Origin: Amanita rubescens
Taxonomy: Eukaryota; Basidiomycota; Agaricomycetes; Agaricales; Amanitaceae
Length of the DNA: 64,000 bases
Direction of reading: 5' to 3'
NCBI GenBank assembly: GCA_015039365.1
Contig: WION01000151.1
Span: 1 to 64,000, forward strand
Shown: piece by piece, positions 12,780 through 24,019 of the stretch
How the letters are laid out: the number at the start of each line of letters is the position of its first letter
Numbering within the stretch: the first letter of the stretch is position 1
Position numbers and translations under genes: made by a program
Notes under the pieces: model-generated
What the model saw: the letters and a program-made list of their open reading frames with translations, nothing else
Told to the model about the DNA's origin: nothing
Database searches by the model: none

Positions 12780-13230
12780 CAATCTAACGTTCGGCATTGC
12801 CTTCCCGAAGTTCCCAAGCCGTCTGCCTCACCACTGCTTTCCAAGTTCTCACCCTCACCCCCATTGGCCATCACTTGGAATGATTTCACGTTGACGGCCT
12901 GAATTGAAGATTCAGCGACAGGGAGACACGCAGTCGAATCTCTGCAGGGTTCGCAATGAGCGAGACGTGACCTGGCATTCCACATTCGATAATGCCGCTG
13001 AAGGTGGATATCCTTTATATTGACTCGTCAGACTGTAACGCCGAACTAATTAGAAACGTACGAGATAGATGTAGAGTCCGATCTAGTTGGTATTAGTGTT
13101 TATGACCTGTCTTGAGTCAGCAACGTAACGAAAATACATTGGTTTTTCCTTTACCCAACGTCGGTGCAAATCACTCAGTTCCGTATCAGGTGTGACAAAT
13201 GAATGAGACTTACCAACTGCAGGTTCCGGT
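12780..13230 (-). pseudogene. Fragment of a 7TM receptor gene (third loop region)
   Basis: The segment matches 34.85-35.2 kb of the receptor gene in order: ggttcgcaatgagcg, then the gccgctgaaggtggatatcc-like stretch, then gatctagttggtatta, then the exon with the fifth helix. The sequence for the sixth and seventh helices is missing, replaced by the 5' flank of F1-B. It is a truncated gene. Confidence 0.55.
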
Positions 13231-14618
13231 AGGAAGATGGCAATATAAGCGAATAGTGTTACTTAGTTGTTCTATCTGAGTTTTGCCTTTTTTCACAGGT
13301 GCGACCCACTGCGCGCGCAAAAAGACGCTGTGACTTATTCTTAACACAGGATTCCTGGCCTTAGGCGTGAGATGGTATTGTTCGGTGCAGTGAGAGTGTT
13401 GATTTAACTACACGAAATGGATTGCCATTTTCCTAAAGTCCTTGTGATAGCATCTGCGAGAAGAACCAAATGAGGATCCTATTCGCATGCAGAGGGATGA
13501 TTGAATAGAGATACCCAATATCATATCGGACTCGTCTCCTGAAACGTCGGCATGCTGAATCCCGCTTCAGTCTGAGGGTGAGGCGGGCAACGTACAACCA
13601 ATCCGAATGCACGATCCTGTGATAGGGTCTCTTCTGCTGCTGCGCAGCTGCTTCCGTAATCATAGTGCCCTTGGCATTTGAAGGTCAGTTACCGGTCCAG
13701 CTCGCTGTAGACCGGAGGTTGGAGCCGTAGTTGAACTGGTTGCATTTGTGGAGCTGGCGGGCAGGCACGTAGATCGGATCCGTCGTGAATATGGGCGGTC
13801 GTTGAGCATTATCATCCCTAAGGTCCCGGAAGCTCCATTTTCCTTCTCTTTCCCTCTTGCCGCTCCTTTGTCCTCGGTGAAGCTTGATCGGTGCGCGCTG
13901 GAAAGCAATTGCATGTCGTCAGCGTCGTCCATGACTTGAGCATGATGCAGCACTTGACGCCAGGGTTGATCTGCATTATCGAGTCTCCTCTCCTTGCATG
14001 ATACTCGTGCATACTTTTGACACCACTCGCGCTCGCATTAGTGGTGCTAGCAGTGGAGGCAGCACTGTCTGCCATTTACGGGGCAGAAACGGCGTGCTGG
14101 GAAATTTGCGTCTTGAACGTTGACGTCTGCGTTCAACTGGTTCCAGATTTGGCGTTGAAGGCGTCATCGCATCTACGCCTGACGTGGAAGCTGCGCGTAG
14201 GTTGAGGAAGGCGACCAAGACCGCCATCCATCGTCATGACTCATTTCCCGTATCCTGAGAGACGTTGAAGTTAGGTTTTGGAGGTGCTGAAGCGAGTTGG
14301 TAAGCAACAGCAGCAGAGCTGTCGTGTCGAGCATTGTCAGGATCAGACCGTCAGGTGAAAATGGAGCTCACCTCGCCTTTCTATAGCACGCGTTGTTCTG
14401 CGCTGGAAAAGTGGCGTGCATGGCGCAGTGAAAAATTGTTCCGCGTTGCAAGTGCCAGGACACGGGTGGATGGCGTGTTACGTCTGCATTCCAATGCAAG
14501 CGAGCGGCTGAGGTTGTGTGCGAGCTAAGCTTGAAATCTCGTACGTGACAAAGGCGACCGTGACTGGACTTGCTTAGCATGGACTCGATAAGCGCTGAAG
14601 ACCTCCTTCGCATCCAAC
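13231..14618. other. Stretch without a recognisable gene
   Basis: Several overlapping short ORFs lie on both strands between 13.43 and 14.53 kb, rich in Ser, Arg and Ala, with no family resemblance. The last few hundred bases probably contain the promoter of the kinase gene that starts at 14619. Confidence 0.35.
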
Positions 14619-16446
14619 ATGGACCATGGTCCCGGCGCTGGCAGCGGCAACGATACCCTCTCATTACTACTTTCTATGCTCAATAACAAGGAGGTGCGCG
14701 TTATTGCAAAAGTGCGGAACGCACTCTGACGATAGGCCATAGCCTGAATCTTCCATCGCGTCTGTCGTAAACGCAACAACTATCGATCTTCTGTGCAATC
14801 TGTTATACCCTGAAGACTACGTCAACGTTGCCACTCGGATTAGCGAGACCTCAGACGTCCTGAATTTGTTGGATTTTATTCTTCATCTGCTTCGCGATCG
14901 AACAATTCCCAACTTCAACCGGCGGGCAAAACGGTTGATGTTAAAAATTATATCTACAAACCCCGTGATACCACGATCCTTGATTGTGACTGAAGTCGCA
15001 GTACCAGCAAAGCGCAATTACATTGGTGGTGGTGCATACGGGGGTGTTTGCAAGGGCGAATTACGCGGGGAGATCGTTGCGCTAAAAGTATTATACAGAA
15101 CCGGCGACAATGTTGTAAGTCCTTCCCGCCCTTGTTCCGTTCTTATTGTTGACGTTTGTTCTAACAGGCGTTCTGTCGAGAGGCATTGACGTGGGCAACG
15201 CTCAAGCACGAGTTTGTACTGTCATTCCTGGGAATTTATGAACAACAAGAGGAAATGTTCCTTGTCTCGCCTTACATGGAGAACGGCACGCTGGCCCAAT
15301 GGCGGAAGAACGCAAAACCATCTGTTAACGAGACATGGGAACGTGTATGGCTTTTTTTTTTGTTGCTCTTCGTTGATGCTCACCCCCGACAAAGATACTA
15401 GAGGTGGCTCAAGGCATGGAATACATTCATTCAGAAGGTGTTGTTCACGGTGACCTGCGAGGGGTATTCCAACTGAAGCATGATATTTTGAAATGTTGAC
15501 ACCTTTTCAGGACAACGTCCTCTTGGATGCCAATCTCCATGTTCAAATTGCAGATTTCGGATTAACCCGACTCTTGGACGCTACGAATACCCAATCGGGA
15601 GCAAAACATCTCAACTTTTCAGCCCCGGAGTTATTCGGATGCCTCGAGGATGCCGATGACCCCTCAGCTATTGAGCCAGCCAGAACGCAAATGTCAGATG
15701 TCTACTCATTTGGATGTCTTTATTATGAAGTGCGTCATAAAAACATACTGCTACCCTTGCTGATTTGGCCAGATCTATTTTGATAGAATGCCTTTTGCTG
15801 GTAAGCCAGAGGGACAGATCGTGGCCCTTGTTATTCGAGACAAGCGTCCAAATCGACTAGATGAGCCACCTTTGAGTGATGGGGAATGGGAGGTGATTCA
15901 GCAGTGCTGGGTGAGGGAACCAGGGAAACGACCGAGAATGAAAGATGTCATTGAAAGCCTGATTGCTACATCTCGGTCGATGTCTTGCTCATCTTTACTT
16001 TCTTTGATCAACGAGGTACGCGACGTCGCGAAGCGCAAGTGCACTCTATTAACAGGCTTTAGGCCACATCTTCCATGGTGTCTCTCGCAAATATGACAAC
16101 TACTATCAACTGTTTTGACCCATTTCCGAGGGAGACGACGTATCCCCATGTCGCTCCCCACTTGTCTATGCCCGCACCCGGGCCTTCGTTCGAGTCCGGC
16201 AGCAGACGTAGGGTGGGCTCGCTCCTCAACGCAATATGGTTCAATCATCACCCTTCAAAGAGAAAACGGCCAGCAAGCGACGATAGTATTCCTAACAAGT
16301 CGCCTAGGAAGGGCGGGACAGCGGAAGGCGCTAGTGCAAGAAACAACGGTGAAAGAAGGTGCCCGTCAGCATTCATTATCTCGTTTTGCTCACGTCTAAC
16401 CAGTACGACAGGGCTGAACGAGCGTTGTCGCCCTCCGAATCTCTAG
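14619..16446 (+). CDS. TKL-type protein kinase with a degenerate start of a second kinase unit
   Basis: Seven exons with all introns in phase 0: 14619-14693, 14743-15114, 15168-15344, 15395-15463, 15511-15729, 15773-16015, 16063-16446; predicted 512 aa. A Leu-rich N-terminus (S-L-L-L-S-M-L-N) and a helical SVVNATTIDL segment precede the kinase. Motifs seen are a Gly-loop (I-G-G-G-A-Y-G-G-V), VALKVLY, VHGDLRG at the end of exon 4 joined to DNVLLD in exon 5, IADFGLTRL, a S-A-P-E motif and a C-lobe D-V-Y-S-F-G. All core catalytic residues are present, with HGD instead of HRD. Exon 7 begins A-T-S-S-M-V-S-L-A-N, which looks like a decayed copy of the exon-2 start, then becomes a basic tail (K-R-K-R-P). 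It is paralogous to the double kinase at 54.6 kb. The substrate is unknown. Confidence 0.8.
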
Positions 16447-16459
16447 TCTCCGTTACCTC

Positions 16460-16822
16460 TCACGTACATCAAGCTCCCAACTCCAAATTGAATAATCCAC
16501 CATCCTCTGTGTCTCAGGCTCATGCCTATATGGGGTCCGCGCATTTGGGATAGGGTGAGTCGCCATTGGAGCTGCTGGAAGGAACTGGCCCGCCCGGCGA
16601 GATAACATCCTTCCGCCATCAATCATTCCTGAGGACTCTGCGACAGATACCTACGTTCGTACAGGAGATGTTCCGGAGCAGCTTGAACGTGGAGAGCACG
16701 GCAAGCATGAGCAGCGGAATGTTAGGGCTCTCTGTATTAGGTATCGATATCGCCTCTACGTATGATGCAAATAGCTTCAACAAGGAGATTTTGTCCTTTT
16801 TGGGCGTGCTTCAAAGTTACCT
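16460..16822 (+). repeat. Direct repeat, copy 1 (partner 18875-19229)
   Basis: About 350 bp is shared at high identity with 18875-19229, including tatcgatatcgcctctacg and the adjacent tract atgatgcaaatagcttc. Both copies have small frame-changing differences, so any encoded peptide is probably a remnant. Copy 1 overlaps the 3' end of the kinase gene's flank. Confidence 0.7.
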
Positions 16823-16965
16823 TTTTTGGCGACGAAAGTTATGACCTGCCGAATCAATGGGGAAGTTCCCCAAGTTCCCCATCCGTAATGAGTATTCCTA
16901 GATTCACAGCTACGTATATTTTAGTACAGTAAAATGGAATGGTTGGGTAGGGACGTATAGTATCT

Positions 16966-18245
16966 TCTTGTGGGATTTCTCAGCCGCTGTTGCTTATACG
17001 AGAGTCAGATGATCTAGAAGCATGTCTATATATCGATTTGGAACTCTCAACCCGGGATGTGACAGGCAGCCTGACATTAATGAATTTCTGATGTAGATGG
17101 ATGAGATCCGTGATCTCCGGTAGAGAAACAATACATTCACATGTGTGAGCATCGCAATATATGTCGGGTGCCTTCTCGTTATCTGGAACTTCTCAATCGA
17201 ATCGGCCAATCGAAAAGTGTTCTTTTAGCAGCGAAAAAATCCCACAGTGAGCGATGTGCTGATTGAAGATGGCCCGTTGCGGGGAAGGACCGCGTAGCTT
17301 GCGTCTGAATCTCCAGATGTTCGAATGAAAAGCTATAAAGCTGCTTCAATCTGAAGGGATCCAACCAACCAACAACCAACCTGACAGTTTGCGCTCTCTA
17401 CTCTAAGCATTGTATGCCAGCTGCTTGTCTTCGATACTGTCCACTCGCTCACCAGAGTCATCACCATTTCTATGTTATTCAGATGCCGAAGGTCAAAGTT
17501 CTCATTGATAGAGACGCGTTAGAAACACTCGTGGGCCGTGATTTCAATCTCTGCCTCACGAGGGACGTAAAAGCTGGTCCAAAAATACTTAAAGGAAATG
17601 TCGTCTTCGCTATGGTTCCTAACAAGAGTCTCGGGCTCGAGGTGAAACTGGAGTGGGAGGACAAGTATCAAGTCTTCGAAACGATGTCGTACCAGGTCAG
17701 TCTGCACCTATTTAGTCATTAATTGCCTCGCTAAGATGTGCATTTATTATGTAGGAGGGCGCCAAAGTCACGTCTGGCACCAAATTTGCCGACATTAAAT
17801 TAGGCCAGAAGGCCACGTTTGATAATCATGGTGACGGCAGAGTCATTGGTGATGTAGACCAGAATAAGCCACTCGGAGTCCAAAATGATTGGAGGGAGGA
17901 TGCCCGCGTGGGGGTCAGGAGCTTCAACCCCATCACTGACACTTACCATTCTCTCTTCCTATCGTCCAAAATTCTGACTGATATGACGAGCGAGCTTACC
18001 CCGATCAAGAAATTCTCCATCTTCTGGCACCAGTATTTGGTAACCGACACCATCATCGACAACGCTGTCTCCGATCCTTTCGTATTTGAAATGAACAGAG
18101 ATGAGATCACAATTAAATATGCGAAGGAGCAGCCGCACTGGTCGTTCGTGTAGTTGATCGCGATGTTGTATTGTTAGTCTACTGTTGAATAGGCCGATGA
18201 TGCATTTGTAAATTGCGGAATTATAACCTAATAGCAATACAAATC
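16966..18245 (+). repeat. 1.3-kb segmental duplication, copy 1 (partner about 30957-32310)
   Basis: The segment starts with gtgggatttctcagccgctg and ends after the short unknown gene at 17483-18153. The same order, including the 5' flank with the repeated aaccaacaaccaacc tract, is found at 30957-32310. The promoter and gene were copied together. Confidence 0.75.
17483..18153 (+). CDS. Short unknown protein H, copy 1
   Basis: Two exons, 17483-17695 and 17755-18153, with a 59-nt intron; predicted 203 aa. It starts MPKVKVLIDRDALETL. Conserved features in all copies are G-N-V-V-F-A-M-V-P, W-E-D-K-Y-Q-V-F at the end of exon 1, and F-W-H-Q-x-L-V-T-D-T and P-H-W near the C-terminus. The protein is rich in predicted beta strands, with no signal peptide, helix bundle or catalytic motif. 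An upstream ATG at 17414 is in frame but is preceded and followed by leader-like sequence kept in copy 2, so 17483 was chosen. Another copy lies next to an aegerolysin gene. The family was not recognised. Confidence 0.65.
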
Positions 18246-18367
18246 TAACTGTTCATCAGGCTTGAAAGCTTAAGTTACAATCCACACGTTGCAATTCATT
18301 TCATTGCTGCTATTGTAATTGATTACATTGTACAACTTGAAGAGAGCGTCGGCAATGCCACGTCGGC

Positions 18368-18544
18368 CTAATATCTCTTGCTAGTTGACCTAGCCTTTGG
18401 GTCTTTGGCCGGCACCGGCTTCGGTTCCCATTTCGGCGCAGGGGGAGATTCGGCGGCAGCGGCAGCAAGAGTGACTTCGAGATCCTGAGAGACGGATGCT
18501 TGAAGGGTAGCGGGAGCTGGGGTGAGAGATGGGCGGAGTCCCAT
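18368..18544 (-). CDS. Small Ala/Pro-rich ORF, doubtful
   Basis: The ORF encodes 58 aa from ATG 18544 to a stop at 18368, with an A-A-A-A-A-E-S-P-P-A-P core and a basic end. It could be the 3' exon of a longer lost gene. There is no homologue in the window and no other support. Confidence 0.15.
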   Translation of the reverse strand: MGLRPSLTPAPATLQASVSQDLEVTLAAAAAESPPAPKWEPKPVPAKDPKARSTSKRY

Positions 18545-18874
18545 ATCCTAAACTCAACTATATGCGCGTTTTTATTCAAATGGCAGGTATCGAGGATATA
18601 TTACATACCAATTTCGAGATCATACACAGACAGCGCTGTGGGACCTGAATGTGCTACTTATAAGAGAAGTGTTGGGCAGAAAAAATAATTTGATGCGTAC
18701 ACCCTGACCGAGCGCGCACGGTGGCGACTCAGACCTTTATATCGGTTTGCTCATGACTCTGACGGTCCATTGGTGGAGTGAAGACATAATGCGATGCGGT
18801 CGTAGCCATGGGCGATGAGCGTGGGGAGAGACGAGCTAGATGGCAAGAGCAGGGAAGTGAGGGAGGGCACAGCT

Positions 18875-19229
18875 CACGTACGTCAATTTACTATTTGGTA
18901 CTGTTTTCACCGTTTGAATAATCCATCGTCTCGGGCACATGCCTATATGGGCACCGGGACGTCCATGCATTCGGGATAGGGTGAGTCGCCATCGGAGTTG
19001 CTGGAAGGAACTGGCCCGATTGGCGTGATAACATCTTTCCGCCATCAATCATTCCTGAGGACTCTGCGATAGATACCTACGTTCGTACAGGAGATGTTCC
19101 GGAGCAGCTTGAGGCAAGCATGAGCAGCGGAATGAGAGGGCTCTCTGTATCAGGTATCGATATCGCCTCTACGTATGATGCAAATAGCTTCAACAAGGAG
19201 ATTTTGTCCTTTTTGGGCGTACTTAGTTA
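18875..19229 (+). repeat. Direct repeat, copy 2 (partner 16460-16822)
   Basis: This is the second copy of the 350-bp repeat. It lacks about 15 bp found in copy 1 near the ggagcagcttga tract. No intact gene is associated with it. Confidence 0.65.
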
Positions 19230-20010
19230 CTAGATATGCTCCCCCCCCTCCAGCACGCATATATGGGCCATCCTCAATATTCCGAACAGCAACATTGCAA
19301 AGGGAAACTGTCCGGTAAACTATGCCCTAATATCCCAAGAGTGGTGTCAATGTGTCCTGAAGGCGCTTAAATCAGTGCAAGCTGACAACACTTCCATGAG
19401 CATACCTATAAAGAGTGGTTCTTACACTCGTCGAAAAAAGATCGAAATGAATACCCTTGGCTTTCCGATGAAGCCAAGTTCTTAAGAACCGATTAACGTA
19501 TGAATCATCATCAGGAGCGCGTCACGTACCTGTAGTCCAAGGAATGATAAGAGGCCCATTCCCTTTTTCAGTTCGATCGTCCTATCAATGCATGCTTGAA
19601 GTAGTCCTCTGGTGTGTCAATGAATCTTTCCTCATGGGACAATTGGCAATGAGACACTCCTTGATGATACCCTTGTCACCAGCACCGATGGCTCGGTATT
19701 CTTCGATAGCCTTGACTTCACCTAAACGCACATCTTGCAATCGAGGTTTTGCTCGAGGCGCAAGAGATGGCCGATATTAAAGTTCGATCCAGGATAACGG
19801 TCGCCACCAAGAGTTACCGATTCTGGAGCGGAAAGGCTTAATATGACCGAGGGTTGAAGGACCGACGATAAGAACGCCCAATGCCTAGGTTCTCATCTTG
19901 CATATGTCGTTCGAGAACGTCTTGGCGATCAAGGTAATTGTTCTGAGGAGGGGGAAGTCTAGCACTAGAAGTACCAGCGAGGATCAGGAAGTGAACAGTC
20001 TGTTCGACAA
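19230..20010. other. Stretch without a recognisable gene
   Basis: A poly-C tract (about 19242-19249) follows the repeat. Short ORFs at 19544-19780 and 19838-20095 have no recognisable similarity. Confidence 0.3.
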
Positions 20011-20011
20011 A

Positions 20012-20561
20012 TGGATCGAGTACACTAACGCTGGCTTTCTCAGAAGGCTCCTTGACTTTCCCGAAAAAAAAAACGTTTAAACCCGCATGCATCACGGATT
20101 TGACATCATACGTCCATTACAACGCGAGAGAGCGCGGTCGCTTTAGTATTGCAACATTGAAAAGTGAAGAACGTGGGTAGACCCGGTGAAGGATTCCTAG
20201 GTTCACAGCCACGTATACTTTAATACAATAGAATGGAATGGTTAGGGAAGGACGTACGTACTTGCCTAAGTTCGACGGTTCTGTTTCAAAGGCGACACGT
20301 TTGTTTGGTGCGACCAAATAATCCCTCCCAGTGATCACAGACTCGGATCTATCACCTCTTGAACCAGGCTGTGAACCACGGTTTTTGAACACATAGCCGT
20401 AAAACCAATATGATGTAACGAGGAAACCGAGTACCGTTCCACTTACGGCCTCGGAACAGCACTTGCCTGATTTATCAGTGTTGTGGTTATTGATGGACGC
20501 ATCAACGGGCATCAAAACATCTCCAGCCCAAGTTCAATGTCAACGTTTCAACTTCCAAGAT
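20012..20561 (+). repeat. Dispersed repeat, copy next to a MITE
   Basis: Shared with 26525-27180 are the block ctaacgctggctttctcaga at its start, the attcctag-ttcacagccacgta block, the gtttgtttggtgcgacca block and the catcaacgggcatcaaaac block. The order is the same. It ends exactly where the MITE at 20562 begins. Copies at 6.4 and 32.4 kb are shorter. Confidence 0.6.
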
Positions 20562-20995
20562 TATACTTGGGCAAACAACTAGGACAATAAAATACCCATG
20601 GACCCACAAACATCCATGCGCTCGTCTGCCTAGGAAGGCAGCTGTCACGGATCTGGGAGAACAATGCTGGACGGCGGACGCCGGCTGTTGCCTCCTTCGC
20701 ATGCTACATGACATCGGTAAAGAAAAACTACGTAAGAAGGGCGACATAGGCGATGGGAGCGAATCTTTAGAATGTGAGCAGGCTTATTTTACGCCGTCAA
20801 AATCTACAAGTCATTTACTGCGCGCGCCTTCACTACGCATCGTATCTATCTCAAAGGACTGTGCGCCTCATAAAACGGTTCATATCTGTCATGATCACGT
20901 CAAATCGCATCATAGAACTATTGCCCGTGCCAGAAGCCTATGCATCTTTGTGGGTCCATGAGTATTTCTGATGTCTAGTTGTTTGTCCAAGTATA
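20562..20995. mobile_element. MITE-like element with about 55-bp terminal inverted repeats
   Basis: The left end TATACTTGGGCAAACAACTA and the right end, read on the other strand TATACTTGGACAAACAACTA, continue as imperfect inverted repeats for about 55 bp through a CATGGACCCACAAA block. The outer TA pairs fit a Tc1/mariner-type TA target. The 434-bp element has no transposase. The left half recurs at 32540-32835 and, inverted, at 39990-40285; the right part recurs at 40505-40626. The interior overlaps the edge of the F2/F1 duplication at about 20.9 kb. Confidence 0.65.
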
Positions 20996-21296
20996 CCTGA
21001 ATAGTATTGCTGTCCAGTGATCGACGGATGCTATCGTGTTACAAGCCAAAATTAATACAATTTTTGATTAATCAAGCACCAGTGATATTTCAAGGGCTGC
21101 CCCAGAGTGGGTTTCTCGTTTTTGATATTCACGGCTGTGTTGAAAAATGACACGCACACACAGTATCCATGGTTTCGCGATTTGCCCTTCACTTCTGAAG
21201 GTGGAACTAGCTACCCCGGTGCTATTGTGCCTAATCGATGCTGCGAGAAGTATAAAACCTATAATTGGATAATTGTCGCTTTTGACGACTTCCAGC

Positions 21297-23883
21297 ATGC
21301 CCCTGACGTGGTTCATCCTAATTCTCATTTTCGGGAGCATTCATCTATTTGTTCAGATACTCCGGTTCATCCCAATTCTCATTTTCGGGAGCATCCGTCT
21401 ATTTGTTCAGACACTCCGGTCTACGATTGGCCATATTCTCGCGACGAGGAAAGGATTCGTTGACGAGAAAAACCCAAGTTCTGATACGTCGACGCCTCGG
21501 ACAAAGAAAATTGCTACTTCTGGTAAATGCGTAGATCGTAAAAGCAAAGCGGCACCGGGTAAATGACTACATGATGTACGCATGAAATCAGCGCTGAATC
21601 ATCTAACAGGAGTGGTTAACAGATACATTGTGTCTGACGATGACCAGGTTTCGACTCCTGAGCCGGATGACCTTGACAACATACAGAAGATTTTTAGGCT
21701 AGGGTTAGACGGACCCTATAAACGTGCAGTTGATCATTCAAAATGCAGTTCAACTCGCGAACCAGGATCCTATGATAGGCACCTTGACATCAATTTGAGG
21801 CCGACGAAAGTCGCCTATTGCTCCAACATATCAGCGCAGCTCGCAGAAGTGGCAAAAAGGCGCTACGAGGAATACAAAGGGAAATTAGGCATGCCTCCTG
21901 AATGCGAAGAAACCAACTTCAATCATGTGCGCAACTTACTTGAGGGCAAGAAAGTTGTCGGATCAGAGGACGCGATCATCGATGATTATGCGAAGACGAT
22001 GGGAGAAGCGATCCTGCCTATAGTTTCAGCACTTGCGTTTGAAACTCCCTCGTGGAAACCGAGGTATATAGAATGGAAGAAGGATCACAAGCAAGACATG
22101 GCTATTCCGGATGCGAGCATACGCATAAATCTCGGTATCCTGCCACCGGAAGACAGCTCGCACGATTGTCCATATACCAAGATAACGAAAAAGCCATCAG
22201 ACCGAAAGAGAAGACAAAGTGCCCTTCTCGACGGTCTTAGATGTTACATTTGTGACAATCCCTTCCCAGAGAAGTTGAACGATGTCGCGGAGTATTTTGC
22301 CGATATCGTACTTTACGAGTTCAAGAGCCTCGCGTCCGGAACTTTTCAACATTTAACTGCATTACTGGAGCAGACTTGTCATGGCGACTTTTGCTGGAAA
22401 GGATGTGACGAGCGTTGTTCGCATGCCAGGCTCAACACCCCGGTGACGGGTCGCCCAACCGGGTTTGATGCGGAGAATCCTGTCATTCGATTGACCGCCA
22501 GTGATTGGGGAAAGACTGACGTTGGACGTTCACTCGGCACATCCCGGCCGCTTGTCATACACCGCAAAAATCACAAGGAATCAGCCAAGCGTATGATACA
22601 ACAGGTGAAAAGCGCATTAATGCAATAGTTGATCGAACTAACTTGATACGTAGATATGGTCTGAAATGGTGAAGCACGATGCAACATTTCTGGTTCTCAA
22701 CAGCGGAAACTTTGAAATTATTGTTGTTCGTGACCGTGGAAACAGGACGCTTTATCTAAGTGACCTCATTGTCACTGCCGATCCCGGCTATTTTCAGATC
22801 CACGTCGGTCTTTTTATTGCTGCAATTCAAGATGCCATAGATCGCGCGACACGACTGAATGCAAGCAAAGTCGCCAATGACCTCCCTTCCTCATGGACAG
22901 GATATGTAAAACATCGTCGCACCAAGGCTCCTGACGTAGAGATAGGCCCAATTGATATTGAAGAAGTACTATCGAACTGTCGAGAACTCTCCCTGTTCCC
23001 CCGGAAAGGTGCCGATGATCCCGTACCCTACAGGCACTGGAACTTGTACGAGCGTAGTCCAAAAGAGCAACTTGAGGAATCCCATCCTCTGATTATACGG
23101 ACTAGAGCTAGCGATGACTGGAACATTTTTGTGGGCAGCGTGGAATTGTCAGGGAAAGCTTTTGAAGATTGTGTTGTCGTCAAGACTGCGCGCGGAAAGT
23201 ATGCCACACGAATACTTTCAGAGGAGTCCTCTGCATATCGCTCACTCAGCGAAGACCCTCAAGAATGTAAAATTGCTCGTATGTATGGTTTTTTCGTGAG
23301 TTCTCTGGACAAAGATGAGCCACACGCTGTCTTGTTATTGGAATATTTGGGAAAGCCTTGGTATCAATGTTCTGGACAATTGTCAAGTGATCAATGGTAC
23401 GAGGAATGCGATTGTTACGGATGAGGCACTTAGACAAGGAACAGGAAAAGCCTGAACAGAACTAAATATTATATGGACAAGCGACATTATGAATACGGGA
23501 AAATAGACGAGAAAAGTGTTGTAATCGCACGTGGTGGAGATGACATCAAGTCAGATGTCTTTTTGGTGGGGTTAAGCAAATGTGTACGTTCTTCGGCCGA
23601 GAAGACTGAAAAATGCCGTCCAAGAAATTGGGGACCATCGATTCATCTCGGTCCTATTACAAACCCCGTGTCGGCCAGTGCAACTCGAGTATTCAAAGAG
23701 GTCACGGCGTGGACAAAATTCCCGCCAACAGCACGCTGCTTGAGTTGGGTGGATAACTTGCCGGATTGGTTGGAGATTGATATCTCTGGGGAGGATGCAG
23801 AGGAATTCGAAGAGTTATGGAATGGGAATCAGAGACCTGCCTATCTAAGAAAGACTGTATGTATGGTTTATAAGGCAGCATGA
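21297..23883 (+). CDS. F2 family protein: PD...ExK nuclease-like region plus pseudokinase, copy B
   Basis: Exons 21297-21558, 21610-22604, 22654-23396, 23439-23883 join in frame; introns of 51, 49 and 42 nt remove all internal stops. The first ATG (21297) is the best visible choice; exon 1 gives two 18-residue hydrophobic repeats and then a basic linker. The nuclease-like region has A-I-P-D-A-S (Asp 22110-22112) and L-Y-E-F-K-S (Glu 22317-22319, Lys 22323-22325), after W-K-P-R-Y-I-E-W. The middle domain starts I-W-S-E-M-V-K. The kinase-like half keeps V-V-V-K-T-A, a helix-C Glu and a hinge L-L-L-E-Y-L, but the loop reads H-Y-E-Y-G-K-I-D and the DFG site V-G-L-S-K, so no catalytic Asp is left. 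A C-terminal domain follows (W-V-D-N-L-P-D-W-L). F1 copy C starts 136 bp downstream. Nuclease activity is inferred only. Confidence 0.7.
21310..21417 (+). repeat. Two tandem 54-bp units in the F2-B first exon
   Basis: Units 21310-21363 and 21364-21417 each start gttcatcc and contain attctcattttcgggagcat. Each adds 18 codons in frame, giving a hydrophobic repeat (I-L-I-F-G-S-I). The duplicated copy at 41 kb has a single, more diverged unit, so the tandem arose after the segmental duplication or was lost there. Confidence 0.8.
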
Positions 23884-24019
23884 TGATTGCTCGGCGCTGC
23901 TAGTTTAAAATTATCGTTCAACGTTTACGTTTATGACTGTAAGCCTCTGTATGCACTTGTTATGACATTTACTAGTTTCCAACTGATGCACTGATGAGTT
24001 ACACGTCTCAAAAAACGTT

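Noticed and set aside
17414..17482. Upstream ATG in protein H copies 1 and 2
   Set aside because: The leader is kept in both copies at DNA level with an indel, as expected for a duplicated 5' UTR, and is absent from copy 3.
21107..21463. Alternative frame with a His/Asn/Ser-rich tandem repeat in the F2-B first exon
   Set aside because: It reads over the 54-bp repeat but does not connect in frame to the F2 exon 2 splice site, while the hydrophobic frame does.
23424..23472. Apparent nonsense mutations splitting F2-B
   Set aside because: A 42-nt GT...AG intron (23397-23438) removes both stops and restores alignment with the other F2 copies, at the same position as the intron in copy A.
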